Source of the DNA: Ruminococcus sp.
Lineage (GTDB): Bacteria > Bacillota > Clostridia > Oscillospirales > Acutalibacteraceae
NCBI GenBank assembly: GCA_017403985.1
Contig: JAFRDE010000029.1
Span: 1 to 64,000, forward strand
Direction of reading: 5' to 3'
DNA: 64,000 bases
In this document: in pieces, positions 34,432-41,922 of the stretch
How positions within the stretch are numbered: position 1 is the stretch's first letter
Layout: the number at the start of each line of letters is the position of its first letter
Notes under the pieces: generated by a model
What the model was told of the DNA's origin: nothing
Database searches by the model: none
What the model saw: the letters and a program-made list of their open reading frames with translations, nothing else
Position numbers and translations under genes: made by a program

Positions 34432-34540
34432 GTAGGGACGAGCATTGCTCGTCCGTATGGCAGAAACGTTTTCACCCGATCTGCGGTTTTCGACATCAGC
34501 AGCGCCCGTCATTCAGCGGACGACCAATGGTCGTCCCTAC
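34432..34540. repeat. Family B repeat, copy B4
   Basis: GTAGGGACGAGCATTGCTCG ... CGGACGACCAATGGTCGTCC then CTACG. Tip hairpins GACGAGC/GCTCGTC and GACGACC/GGTCGTC differ in sequence but are both perfect. Confidence 0.85.
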
Positions 34541-34589
34541 GGTGTCATTTCCTATCCTCAACCAACGCCGCATCTTAACAAATCTCCTG

Positions 34590-34762
34590 CCGCGGGAGGA
34601 GCATTCCTCAGCCGGAGACGGCACCCCCCTGTCCTTCGGACACCTCCCCAGCGGGGAGATCCCCCCTCCCCTACAGCAAACGTGACCGATATCGCTCACG
34701 CACTACAAATCCAAAAGCCGTCAGGCTTTCCCTCAACCGTTATCCGTTATCTGTTTTCCGCC
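34590..34762. repeat. Fragments of family C and family D (C4, D8)
   Basis: CCGCGGGAGGAGC, CCCCTGTCCTTCGGACACC and CTCCCCAGCGGGGAG (to about 34675) resemble family C; AAAAGCCGTCAGGCTTTCCC with a right arm CCGTTAT-CCGTTAT-CTGTTTT (34711-34762) is a family D right end. No gene in this gap. Confidence 0.5.
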
Positions 34763-34843
34763 TCCGTCACATTGCACAAAAACGCATGTGGATTTTGACA
34801 CATCCTACAGTTGTTAAAAATGAAATAAATCTCTTGCAGAAAT

Positions 34844-34917
34844 TTGACATTTTTGCAGGAAAATGTACAATAAATTTGCGTTATTTTATAGACAATCCCT
34901 TTCGAATGTGTTATGAT
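34844..34917 (+). promoter_or_regulatory. Two candidate promoters of the hydCBA operon
   Basis: TTGACA (34844-34849), 16 bases, TACAAT (34866-34871); and TAGACA (34889-34894), 17 bases, TATGAT (34912-34917). TTGTTAA at 34811-34817 is a Rex-like half-site with no good partner half. Confidence 0.5.
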
Positions 34918-35020
34918 ATTAGGGTAAGTAAGTATAGGTTTTTTGCCGAGAAAAGCAAGAGCCTATGTGAATGATTCGCTGCAATTCACTTACAGATTTT
35001 AGAACCGAGGAGGAATAAAG

Positions 35021-35521
35021 ATGCTTAAAAAAATCAGCAGCCTGCCGTTTCAGGGCACCCCTGAGCAGGAAGCACAGCTGAAAGAGGTCATCGCAAAGCA
35101 CAAGGATGATCCCGGCGCAGTCATGCCCGTACTGCAGGAAGCGCAGGACATCTACGGCTATCTGCCGCTGGAGGTCCAGCTGATGATCGCGGAGGGTCTG
35201 GACGTACCGATCGACGAGGTATACGGCGTCGCGACTTTCTACAGCCAGTTCGCGCTGTCCCCCAAGGGCAAGTACAACATCAGCGTATGCCTGGGTACTG
35301 CCTGCTATGTCAAGGGTTCGGGCGAAGTGCTTAACCGACTCTCTTCCGAGCTGGGTATCGAAGCTGAGGAGTGCACCATGGACGGCAAATTCTCGCTCAC
35401 AGCCTGCCGCTGCATCGGCGCCTGCGGTCTGGCTCCCGTTATGACGGTCAACGACGACGTTTACGGCAGACTGGTCGCCGACGACGTCCCGTCGATTCTC
35501 GCGAAGTATAAGGACGCCTGA
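35021..35521 (+). CDS. hydC: NAD-linked [FeFe]-hydrogenase small subunit, NuoE-like
   Basis: 166 residues, thioredoxin-fold [2Fe-2S] subunit (NuoE/HydC family). The four cluster cysteines are in CLGTACYVKG and TACRCIGACGLAP. It passes electrons between HydB and HydA in trimeric hydrogenases that couple H2 formation to NADH (with or without ferredoxin). Start at 35021 after GAGGAGG. The stop overlaps the next start by one base. Confidence 0.92.
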   Translation: MLKKISSLPFQGTPEQEAQLKEVIAKHKDDPGAVMPVLQEAQDIYGYLPLEVQLMIAEGLDVPIDEVYGVATFYSQFALSPKGKYNISVCLGTACYVKGSGEVLNRLSSELGIEAEECTMDGKFSLTACRCIGACGLAPVMTVNDDVYGRLVADDVPSILAKYKDA

Positions 35522-36069
35522 TGAGAGAGCTATCCCTGAACGTCATGGACGTAGCACAGAACTCGGTGCGCGCCGAGGCGACGCTCGTGCGGATCTCGGT
35601 CACCGAGAGCGATAAAGAAGATCGCCTGACGATCGTGATCGCCGACAACGGTTACGGCATGACGGATGAACAGGTACAGCAGGTCATCGATCCGTTCTTT
35701 ACCACGCGTACCACGCGCAAGGTCGGGCTGGGAGTACCGCTGTTCAAGCTGAGTGCGGAACAGACGGGCGGCAGCTTTGACATACAGAGCGAAAAAGGCG
35801 TCGGCACGACGACCACCGCCTCGTATGTCAAGTCGCACGTGGACATGACTCCCTTAGGAGATATCAACGATACGATCAAGATCCTGATACAGTGTAATCC
35901 GGACATCGACTTCATCTACACCTGCACCACGGACGCCGGCAGCTTCACCCTCGACACAAGGGAGCTGCGGGAGGTGCTGGGAGACGTCGCACTGGATACG
36001 CCCGACGTGCTGGAATGGATCGCGGATTATTTAGAAGAAAATACGAAAAGCATATATGGAGGTGCGTAA
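35521..36069 (+). CDS. GHKL ATPase within the hydrogenase operon
   Basis: 182 residues. N box SLNVMDVAQNSVRAEAT, G1 IADNGYGMTDEQV, F/G2 DPFFTTRTTRKVGLGVPLFKLSAEQTGG and a GVGTTTTASY end. The last 70 residues form a separate domain of unknown type. No sensor domain is present. Genes of this type sit between hydC and the ferredoxin gene in Clostridia as I recall; the function, perhaps phosphorylation control of the hydrogenase or its sensor, is unproven. One-base overlap with hydC and two bases before the next gene. Confidence 0.8.
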   Translation: MRELSLNVMDVAQNSVRAEATLVRISVTESDKEDRLTIVIADNGYGMTDEQVQQVIDPFFTTRTTRKVGLGVPLFKLSAEQTGGSFDIQSEKGVGTTTTASYVKSHVDMTPLGDINDTIKILIQCNPDIDFIYTCTTDAGSFTLDTRELREVLGDVALDTPDVLEWIADYLEENTKSIYGGA

Positions 36070-36071
36070 AC

Positions 36072-36443
36072 ATGAAATCTTTAGCTGAACTGAAGGCGAT
36101 CAGAGATAAAGCGCAGGCAGAAATGCAGATGCGTCAGGAGAATCCCAACGCTGCGCGCGTACTGGTCGGCATGGCTACCTGCGGTATCGCCGCGGGCGCG
36201 AGACCGGTTCTCAACGCCTTTGTAGAAGAGATCGCCAAGCGCGGTCTCAAGGACGTGACCGTCACCCAGACAGGCTGCATCGGCATTTGCCAGTATGAGC
36301 CTGTCGTCGAGATCGAGATCCCGGGTGAGGAAAAGGTCACTTACGTCAAGATGACTCCCGAAAAGGCTGTCAAGGTCGTCAACGATCATCTTGTCAATCA
36401 CAACGTCATCAACGAATACACCATCGGCACTGCCACAAAATAA
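36072..36443 (+). CDS. Thioredoxin-like [2Fe-2S] ferredoxin
   Basis: 123 residues, NuoE C-terminal-like ferredoxin. Cluster cysteines lie in GMATCGIAAGARP and TQTGCIGICQYEPVVEI. Start at 36072 after GGAGGTG; an in-frame Met at 36015 lies inside the previous gene. It probably shuttles electrons to or from HydB, whose own N-terminus has the same fold. Ten bases upstream of hydB. Confidence 0.88.
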   Translation: MKSLAELKAIRDKAQAEMQMRQENPNAARVLVGMATCGIAAGARPVLNAFVEEIAKRGLKDVTVTQTGCIGICQYEPVVEIEIPGEEKVTYVKMTPEKAVKVVNDHLVNHNVINEYTIGTATK

Positions 36444-36453
36444 GGAGGACTAA

Positions 36454-38262
36454 ATGTATCGTTCTAATGTACTTGTTTGCGGCGGTACCGGCTGTACCTC
36501 TTCAAACAGCTTACAGATCGCCGAAAAGCTCAAGGAAGAGCTGATCAAGAAGGGCCTCGAGAAGGAAGTCAACGTCATCACGACCGGCTGTTTCGGTCTG
36601 TGCGCGCTGGGTCCGATCATGGTCGTATACCCCGAGGGCTCCTTCTACTCGATGGTCAAGGTCGAGGATATCCCCGAGATCGTTGAGGAACACCTCAACA
36701 AGGGCCGTATCGTCACCCGCCTGCTCTATCAGGAGACCGTCGAAAACGACACCATCAAATCCCTGAACAAAACCGCTTTCTATGAGAAGCAGAAGCGCGT
36801 TGCGCTGCGCAACTGCGGCGTCATCGACCCCGAGAAGATCGACGACTACATCGCGCAGGACGGTTACGCGGCACTGGGTAAGGTGCTCACCGAGATGACC
36901 CCCGAAGAGGTCATCCAGACCATGCTCGATTCCGGCTTACGCGGCAGAGGCGGCGCCGGCTTCCCCACCGGTCTGAAGTGGAAATTCGCCCGCGGCAATG
37001 ACGCCGACCAGAAGTATGTCTGCTGTAACGCCGACGAAGGCGACCCCGGCGCGTTCATGGACCGTTCCGTCCTCGAAGGCGACCCCCACGTCGTACTCGA
37101 AGCGATGGCGATCGCAGGCTACGCGATCGGCGCTTCTCAGGGCTATATCTACGTCCGTGCCGAGTACCCCATCGCCGTCAAGCGTCTGCAGATCGCGATC
37201 GATCAGGCGCATGAATACGGCCTGCTGGGCGAAGATATCTTCGGCACCGGCTTCAACTTCGATATCAAGATCCGTCTCGGCGCCGGCGCGTTCGTATGCG
37301 GCGAGGAGACCGCTCTGATGACCTCCATCGAGGGCAAGCGCGGCGAGCCCCGTCCCCGTCCCCCGTTCCCGGCTGTCAAGGGTCTGTATCAGAAGCCCAC
37401 TACCCTCAACAACGTTGAGACCTACGCGAACATTCCTCAGATCATCTTAAAGGGCGCTGAGTGGTTCGCTTCCATGGGTACCGAAAAGTCAAAGGGTACC
37501 AAGGTATTCGCTTTAGGCGGCAAGATCAACCACACCGGTCTGGTAGAGGTCCCGATGGGCACGACTCTGCGCACCATCATCGAAGAGATCGGCGGCGGCA
37601 TCCCCGGCGGCAAGAAGTTCAAGGCTGCCCAGACCGGCGGTCCCTCCGGCGGCTGTATCCCGGCTGAGCACCTCGACATCGAGATCGACTATGACAACCT
37701 GCTCGCCATCGGCTCCATGATGGGCTCCGGCGGTCTGATCGTCATGGACGAGACCGACTGTATGGTCGATATCGCGAAGTTCTTCCTCGAGTTCACCGTC
37801 GACGAGAGCTGCGGTAAATGTACTCCCTGCCGTATCGGCACCAAGAGACTGCTTGAGATGCTCGAGAAGATCACCAAGGGTCAGGGCACCCTCGAGATGC
37901 TCGACGAGATGGAGCAGCTGTGCAACTACATCAAGGCGAACTCCCTGTGCGGCCTCGGCCAGACGGCTCCCAACCCTGTCCTGTCCACCCTGCACTTCTT
38001 CCGCGACGAGTACATCGCTCACGTCGTCGACAAGAAGTGCCCCGCGGGCGTATGTAAGGACCTGCTCGAGTATACCATCGTCAAGGACAACTGCATGGGC
38101 TGCTCGCTGTGCTCCAGAAAGTGCCCCGTCGGCGCGATTTCCGTCACCGACTACATCCCCGAAGGCAAGAAGAGACCCGCCTTTGAAATCGACCATAGCA
38201 AGTGTATCAAGTGCGGCGCCTGTATGGATTCCTGTAAGTTCAAGGCAATCATCAAGGGTTAA
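36454..38262 (+). CDS. hydB: NAD-linked [FeFe]-hydrogenase beta subunit, NuoF-like
   Basis: 602 residues. Domains: N-terminal thioredoxin-like [2Fe-2S] (CGGTGCTSSNSL and TTGCFGLCALGP); FMN/NADH-binding core (GLRGRGGAGFPTGLKWKF, NADEGDPGAFMDR); SLBB-like part; [4Fe-4S] site ESCGKCTPCRIGT; and a C-terminal two-[4Fe-4S] domain (CMGCSLCSRKCPVGAI, CIKCGACMDSCKFKAI). It exchanges electrons with NAD(H). ATG 36454 follows AAGGAGGAC. Seventeen bases before hydA. Confidence 0.95.
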   Translation: MYRSNVLVCGGTGCTSSNSLQIAEKLKEELIKKGLEKEVNVITTGCFGLCALGPIMVVYPEGSFYSMVKVEDIPEIVEEHLNKGRIVTRLLYQETVENDTIKSLNKTAFYEKQKRVALRNCGVIDPEKIDDYIAQDGYAALGKVLTEMTPEEVIQTMLDSGLRGRGGAGFPTGLKWKFARGNDADQKYVCCNADEGDPGAFMDRSVLEGDPHVVLEAMAIAGYAIGASQGYIYVRAEYPIAVKRLQIAIDQAHEYGLLGEDIFGTGFNFDIKIRLGAGAFVCGEETALMTSIEGKRGEPRPRPPFPAVKGLYQKPTTLNNVETYANIPQIILKGAEWFASMGTEKSKGTKVFALGGKINHTGLVEVPMGTTLRTIIEEIGGGIPGGKKFKAAQTGGPSGGCIPAEHLDIEIDYDNLLAIGSMMGSGGLIVMDETDCMVDIAKFFLEFTVDESCGKCTPCRIGTKRLLEMLEKITKGQGTLEMLDEMEQLCNYIKANSLCGLGQTAPNPVLSTLHFFRDEYIAHVVDKKCPAGVCKDLLEYTIVKDNCMGCSLCSRKCPVGAISVTDYIPEGKKRPAFEIDHSKCIKCGACMDSCKFKAIIKG

Positions 38263-38279
38263 GGGAAAGGAGAACCAAC

Positions 38280-40025
38280 ATGGAAATGCTTAACATCAAG
38301 ATCAACGGTCAGGACTATACCGTTGAAAAGAATACAACCATTCTGGAAGCGTGCCATCAGTTCGGTATCAAGATCCCGACCTTGTGCTACCTGAAAGATA
38401 TCAACGAGATCGGCGCCTGCCGTATGTGCCTGTGCGAGGTCAAGGGCGCGCGTTCCTTAGTCGCCGCCTGCGTATACCCCATCGACAGAGACGGCACCGA
38501 GATCTTCACCAACACCCCTGCGATCCGTCAGAATCGCAAGACCACCCTCGAGCTGCTTCTCTCTAACCACGACAAGAAGTGCCTGAGCTGCCCGCGTAAC
38601 GATAACTGCGAGCTGCAGCAGCTCTGTCTCGAGTACGGCGTAGATGAAGAAAAGTTCGCCGGCGCAGAGACACATTATGAAGAAGACCACACCACCCTGC
38701 ACCTCGTCCGCAACAACAACAAATGTATCCTTTGCCGCCGCTGCGTCGCCGCTTGTAAAGAGCAGTACGTCGGCGTCATCGGACCGATCAACCGCGGCTT
38801 CGACACCGCGATCGGCTGCGCGTTCGATATGCCTCTGGGTGACGTTTCCTGTGTCAGCTGCGGTCAGTGTACCGTCGTCTGCCCCACCGGCGCGCTGGTT
38901 GAGAACGACAATACCGCCAAGGTATTCGAGGCGCTCGCCGATCCGACCAAGCACGTTGTCGTCCACACCGCTCCGTCCATCCGCGCGACCTTAGGCGAAT
39001 GCTTCGGTATGCCGATCGGTTCGCTGGTCACCGGCAAGATGGCGACAGCCCTCCGTATGCTGGGCTTCGATAAGGTATTCGACACCAACTTCGGCGCCGA
39101 CCTCACCATCATGGAAGAGGGCACCGAGTTTATCCAGAGAGTCAAGAACGGCGGCGTTCTGCCGATGATCACCTCCTGCTCACCCGGCTGGGTCAAGTTC
39201 GCGGAGCATTATTATCCCGACCTTCTCCCCCATCTGTCCACCTGTAAGTCCCCGCAGCAGATGCAGGGCGCGATGATCAAGAGCTACTACGCCGAGAAGG
39301 CGGGCATCGATCCCCACGACATCGTGGTCGTATCCGTCATGCCGTGCGTCGCGAAGAAGTTCGAGATCCAGCGTGACGATCAGGGCCGCGACGGTATGCA
39401 GGACAACGATATCTCCATCTCTACCAGAGAGCTGGCGAAGATGATCAAGACCGCCGGCATCCAGTTCACCGAACTGCCCGACGGCGAGTTCGACTCCCTC
39501 ATGGCGATCGGTTCCGGCGCGGGCACCATCTTCGGCGCTACCGGCGGCGTTATGGAAGCGGCTCTGAGAACCGTTGCCGACGTCCTCACCGGCGAAGACC
39601 TCAAGCAGATCGACTATAACGAGGTACGCGGTACCGACGGCATCAAGGAAGCCACTTATGAGGTAGCCGGCATGACCGTCAAGGTCGCCGTATGCTCCGG
39701 CCTGAAGAACGCGGCTGTCATCCTCGATAAGATCCGTGCGGGCGAAGCAGACTACCACTTCGTCGAGATCATGTGCTGCCCCGGAGGCTGTGTCAACGGC
39801 GGCGGTCAGCCCATCCAGCCCGGTCACGTACGCAACTTCGTCGACCTCAAGGCGCTGCGTGCCAAGGCTCTGTATCAGGACGACCTCAACCTGCCCTACA
39901 GAAAGAGCCACGACAACCCCGAGATCAAGGCGATCTACGAGGATTACCTCGGCGAGCCCGGTTCACACAAGGCTCACGAGCTGCTGCATACCTCCTATGT
40001 AGCGAGAAAGAAGAATATCAACTGA
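38280..40025 (+). CDS. hydA: [FeFe]-hydrogenase catalytic subunit
   Basis: 581 residues. N-terminal [2Fe-2S] domain (CYLKDINEIGACRMCLCEV), His-Cys3 [4Fe-4S] site (HDKKCLSCPRNDNCEL), two [4Fe-4S] (CILCRRCVAACKEQ, CVSCGQCTVVCPTGAL), then the H-domain with L1 TSCSPGWVKFAE, L2 SVMPCVAKKFE and L3 EIMCCPGGCVNGGGQP. L1 shows one Cys where many hydrogenases have CC; I recall the TSCSPGW form from NADH-linked multimeric enzymes. The protein makes or uses H2 with HydB and HydC. Maturases HydE, HydF and HydG are not in this window. Confidence 0.95.
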   Translation: MEMLNIKINGQDYTVEKNTTILEACHQFGIKIPTLCYLKDINEIGACRMCLCEVKGARSLVAACVYPIDRDGTEIFTNTPAIRQNRKTTLELLLSNHDKKCLSCPRNDNCELQQLCLEYGVDEEKFAGAETHYEEDHTTLHLVRNNNKCILCRRCVAACKEQYVGVIGPINRGFDTAIGCAFDMPLGDVSCVSCGQCTVVCPTGALVENDNTAKVFEALADPTKHVVVHTAPSIRATLGECFGMPIGSLVTGKMATALRMLGFDKVFDTNFGADLTIMEEGTEFIQRVKNGGVLPMITSCSPGWVKFAEHYYPDLLPHLSTCKSPQQMQGAMIKSYYAEKAGIDPHDIVVVSVMPCVAKKFEIQRDDQGRDGMQDNDISISTRELAKMIKTAGIQFTELPDGEFDSLMAIGSGAGTIFGATGGVMEAALRTVADVLTGEDLKQIDYNEVRGTDGIKEATYEVAGMTVKVAVCSGLKNAAVILDKIRAGEADYHFVEIMCCPGGCVNGGGQPIQPGHVRNFVDLKALRAKALYQDDLNLPYRKSHDNPEIKAIYEDYLGEPGSHKAHELLHTSYVARKKNIN

Positions 40026-40056
40026 TCGAATTGCAGCGATTGAATGATATAACAGT

Positions 40057-40090
40057 AAGCGCCCGGAGTGATCCGGGCGCTTTCAGTTTG
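40057..40090 (+). terminator. Terminator of the hyd operon
   Basis: AAGCGCCCGGA (40057-40067) pairs with TCCGGGCGCTT (40072-40082), then TCAGTTT. Confidence 0.75.
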
Positions 40091-40190
40091 CAGTTGTTAG
40101 TTTTTAGTTTCAAGTGCCGAGTTAGTAGTTAATCTTGACTTCTAAAAAGCAAGTACTAAAAACTAAAAACTCGAAACTAACAACTAAACT
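40089..40190. repeat. Family D arms D9 (word GTTTTTA/GTTAGTT) without core
   Basis: Left arm GTTAGTT-TTTAGTT-TCAAGTG-CCGAGTT-AGTAGTT; right arm ACTAAAA-ACTAAAA-ACTCGAA-ACTAACA-ACTAAAC. Both have a 7-base period and are complementary. The usual core hairpins are missing. Confidence 0.7.
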
Positions 40191-40192
40191 CC

Positions 40193-40561
40193 TCACAACT
40201 GTATCAGGTTCAGGTCCTCCTGATCCGGAGTATACTCATTGTCGGGCTCGATCTCCGTCTGTTCCGACCACGGGTTGCGGATGATCGCTCCGTTGGGCGC
40301 GATCACGGTACGGTTATCACCCGGCATCGGCACATACTCTGCCGTAGAGCCTGGATCGGGCACGGGTATCCCCGACGGATGGACACGGGTGTCGTTGACA
40401 TGCGTACCGTTGTCCCCGCTCTTATCAGCGCCGGGTAAATCAACGACCGTTTCTTTCACCCTGCTCGCGTGATCGCCGTGATGGCTTTGAGACGTATTGA
40501 CGTCATAATTTTCAGGCAAGCTGCCGTTTTCATCGCTCATATGCTTCGGCTGATACTTCAT
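40193..40561 (-). CDS. Small disordered hypothetical protein
   Basis: 122 residues, rich in Asn, Asp, Pro, Gly and His, no hydrophobic segment, likely unstructured; not recognised. Central sequence VPDPGSTAEYVPMPGDNRTVI is quoted only in part (VPDPGSTAEYVPMPG). The start at 40561 is favoured because GGGAG lies nine bases upstream. The stop stands right beside the D9 right arm. It could be a spurious frame, but the ribosome site and lack of repeats inside argue for a gene. Confidence 0.45.
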   Translation of the reverse strand: MKYQPKHMSDENGSLPENYDVNTSQSHHGDHASRVKETVVDLPGADKSGDNGTHVNDTRVHPSGIPVPDPGSTAEYVPMPGDNRTVIAPNGAIIRNPWSEQTEIEPDNEYTPDQEDLNLIQL

Positions 40562-40701
40562 ATTTATCATCTCCCGATGATAGTATCGGCTTTTTTCATT
40601 GAAACATTCAGATAATTGAAAAAATCAATCAGAAGCCGTCAGGCTCAATGAATCAGCCTCGGCTATGCCGATCATATGAATGTACCTTATCTATCCTTAC
40701 C

Positions 40702-41136
40702 TTACCTTATCTTCCCTATCCTAACCTGCGGTTCCATTTGGGTTCCATCTGGGTTCCAAAATGGTTCCGTTTATTCAAAACCCAAATCAACGATCTCATC
40801 AAAATCATATACACCGTTTTCTACATACAGCAATTCCCGTTCTTTTTTATAGATCGTCGGATGATAACGGTCGCCTTTGATCAGGTTATTCAGCTTCCAG
40901 TGGCGGATTACCATCACACCGCTGTCAAATTCCAGCAGATAGCCCTTCTCCAAAAGCAGCTCGATATCGCTCGGGTTGCAGCCGACGGTACGCGAAATGC
41001 GCTTGACGGACGCGATAAAGCCGTCGTCGTCCGCTCTCATTCCTAACTCATAGTACAGCAGCCGCGCCGAAAGCGGCAGATCCATGAATTTATCCGTATC
41101 GATCACCTGTAAGCTGAACATCCTTCTCTGCGCCAT
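40702..41136 (-). pseudogene. Phage replisome-organizer/DnaD-like gene with in-frame stop
   Basis: The intact part (41136-40771, 121 codons) begins MAQRRMFSLQVIDTDKFMDL and continues with LPLSARLLYYELGMRADDDGFI and VIRHWKLNNLIKGDRYHPT, the N-terminal winged-helix domain of phage/ICE replication proteins. A TAA at 40773-40771 ends it, yet the same frame continues as TEPFWNPDGTQMEPQVRIGK for 23 codons, a tail typical of full-length relatives. So this is an interrupted and shortened relic, alone among housekeeping genes. Start chosen at 41136 after AAGGGGATG. Confidence 0.65.
40729..40770. repeat. Tandem GGTTCC iterons
   Basis: GGTTCCATTTG, GGTTCCATCTG, GGTTCCAAAAT and GGTTCC: four direct repeats with an 11-base period in the 3' region of the replication relic. 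In such phage genes iterons inside the gene can serve as the origin. A CTTACC/CTTATC run (about 40682-40724) follows. Confidence 0.55.
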
Positions 41137-41200
41137 TCCGACATCCCCTTGTATCATATTAAGAGAATACACTTCTCTACCTATGCCGGAACAACAAAAA

Positions 41201-41224
41201 AAGTTGCATACTTTTATGCAACTT
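41201..41224. other. Hairpin upstream of the replication relic
   Basis: AAGTTGCATA-CTTT-TATGCAACTT, a perfect 10-bp stem flanked by an A-run (AAAAAAA) on the left; on the minus strand this is a stem followed by T's, so it could terminate transcription coming from rplL. Confidence 0.55.
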
Positions 41225-41231
41225 CATAATT

Positions 41232-41271
41232 TCAAATTCCAAATTCCTAATTCCTAACTCCTAACTCCTCA
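41232..41271. repeat. Single family D arm D10
   Basis: AAATTCCAAATTCCTAATTC and CTAACTCCTAACTCCTC: GTTAGGA word, one arm only, beside the rplL terminator. Confidence 0.6.
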
Positions 41272-41306
41272 TTAAAACAAAAGCAGGTACCCTTACGGAT
41301 ACCTGC
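41272..41306 (-). terminator. Terminator of rplJ-rplL
   Basis: On the minus strand GCAGGTA (41306-41300) pairs with TACCTGC (41289-41283), followed by TTTTGTTTTAAT. Confidence 0.75.
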
Positions 41307-41328
41307 GATTTTGTTCTTTGAAGATTGA

Positions 41329-41706
41329 TTATTTGATCTCAACCTCAGCGCCGGCTTCTTCGAGCTTAGCCTTGATAGCGTTAGCATCGTCCTCAGAGAT
41401 GCCTTCCTTAACGGGCTTGGGAGCGCCGTCAACCAGAGCCTTAGCTTCCTTCAGACCGAGACCGGTGATCTCACGGACAACCTTGATAACAGCGATCTTA
41501 CCGGAGCCCGGGGACTTCAGGATAACGTCGAACTCAGTCTTAGCAGCAGCAGCCTCTTCGCCGCCTGCAGCGGGACCTGCAACTGCAACAGCAGCAGCGG
41601 CGGATACGCCGAACTCATCCTCAACAGCGTGAACGAGATCTGCGAGCTCGAGCACTGTGAGAGTCTTTAATTCTTCAATAATAGCAGTAATCTTCTCAGA
41701 TGCCAT
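41329..41706 (-). CDS. rplL: Ribosomal protein L7/L12
   Basis: Stalk protein of the large subunit that recruits translation GTPases. 125 residues. N-terminal dimerisation helices ([21 protein letters not shown]), an Ala/Gly/Glu hinge, and the C-terminal domain with [20 protein letters not shown]-like start and [18 protein letters not shown]. Start at 41706 after GGAGGAATTT. A family C repeat separates it from rplJ. Confidence 0.97.
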   Translation of the reverse strand: MASEKITAIIEELKTLTVLELADLVHAVEDEFGVSAAAAVAVAGPAAGGEEAAAAKTEFDVILKSPGSGKIAVIKVVREITGLGLKEAKALVDGAPKPVKEGISEDDANAIKAKLEEAGAEVEIK

Positions 41707-41770
41707 TTTAAATTCCTCCAATTTAAAGTAGTAATTTTTATTATTTCAGGAGCGGAAATCCGCTTCATCA

Positions 41771-41910
41771 AGGCCCCCTTTCCTAAGGGGGCTGTCAGCA
41801 GACGCATGCGTCATGCTGACTGGGGGTTGCAAAACATTGATTCATTATGCGTTTTCAACCCTCCGTCACGGACACAAATGTCCGTGCCACCTCCCTTAGA
41901 AAAGGGAGGC
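41771..41910. repeat. Family C repeat, copy C5, between rplJ and rplL
   Basis: AGGCCCCCTTTCCTAAGGGG at one end and CTCCCTTAGAAAAGGGAGGC at the other; internal hairpins CAGACGCATGCGTCATG and CACGGACACAAATGTCCGTG. It is inserted in a ribosomal-protein operon. Confidence 0.8.
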
Positions 41911-41922
41911 TATGCCGCGAAA

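Noticed and set aside
34811-34830. Rex operator before hydC
   Set aside because: TTGTTAA is present but the other half (TTAACAA after four bases) is missing.
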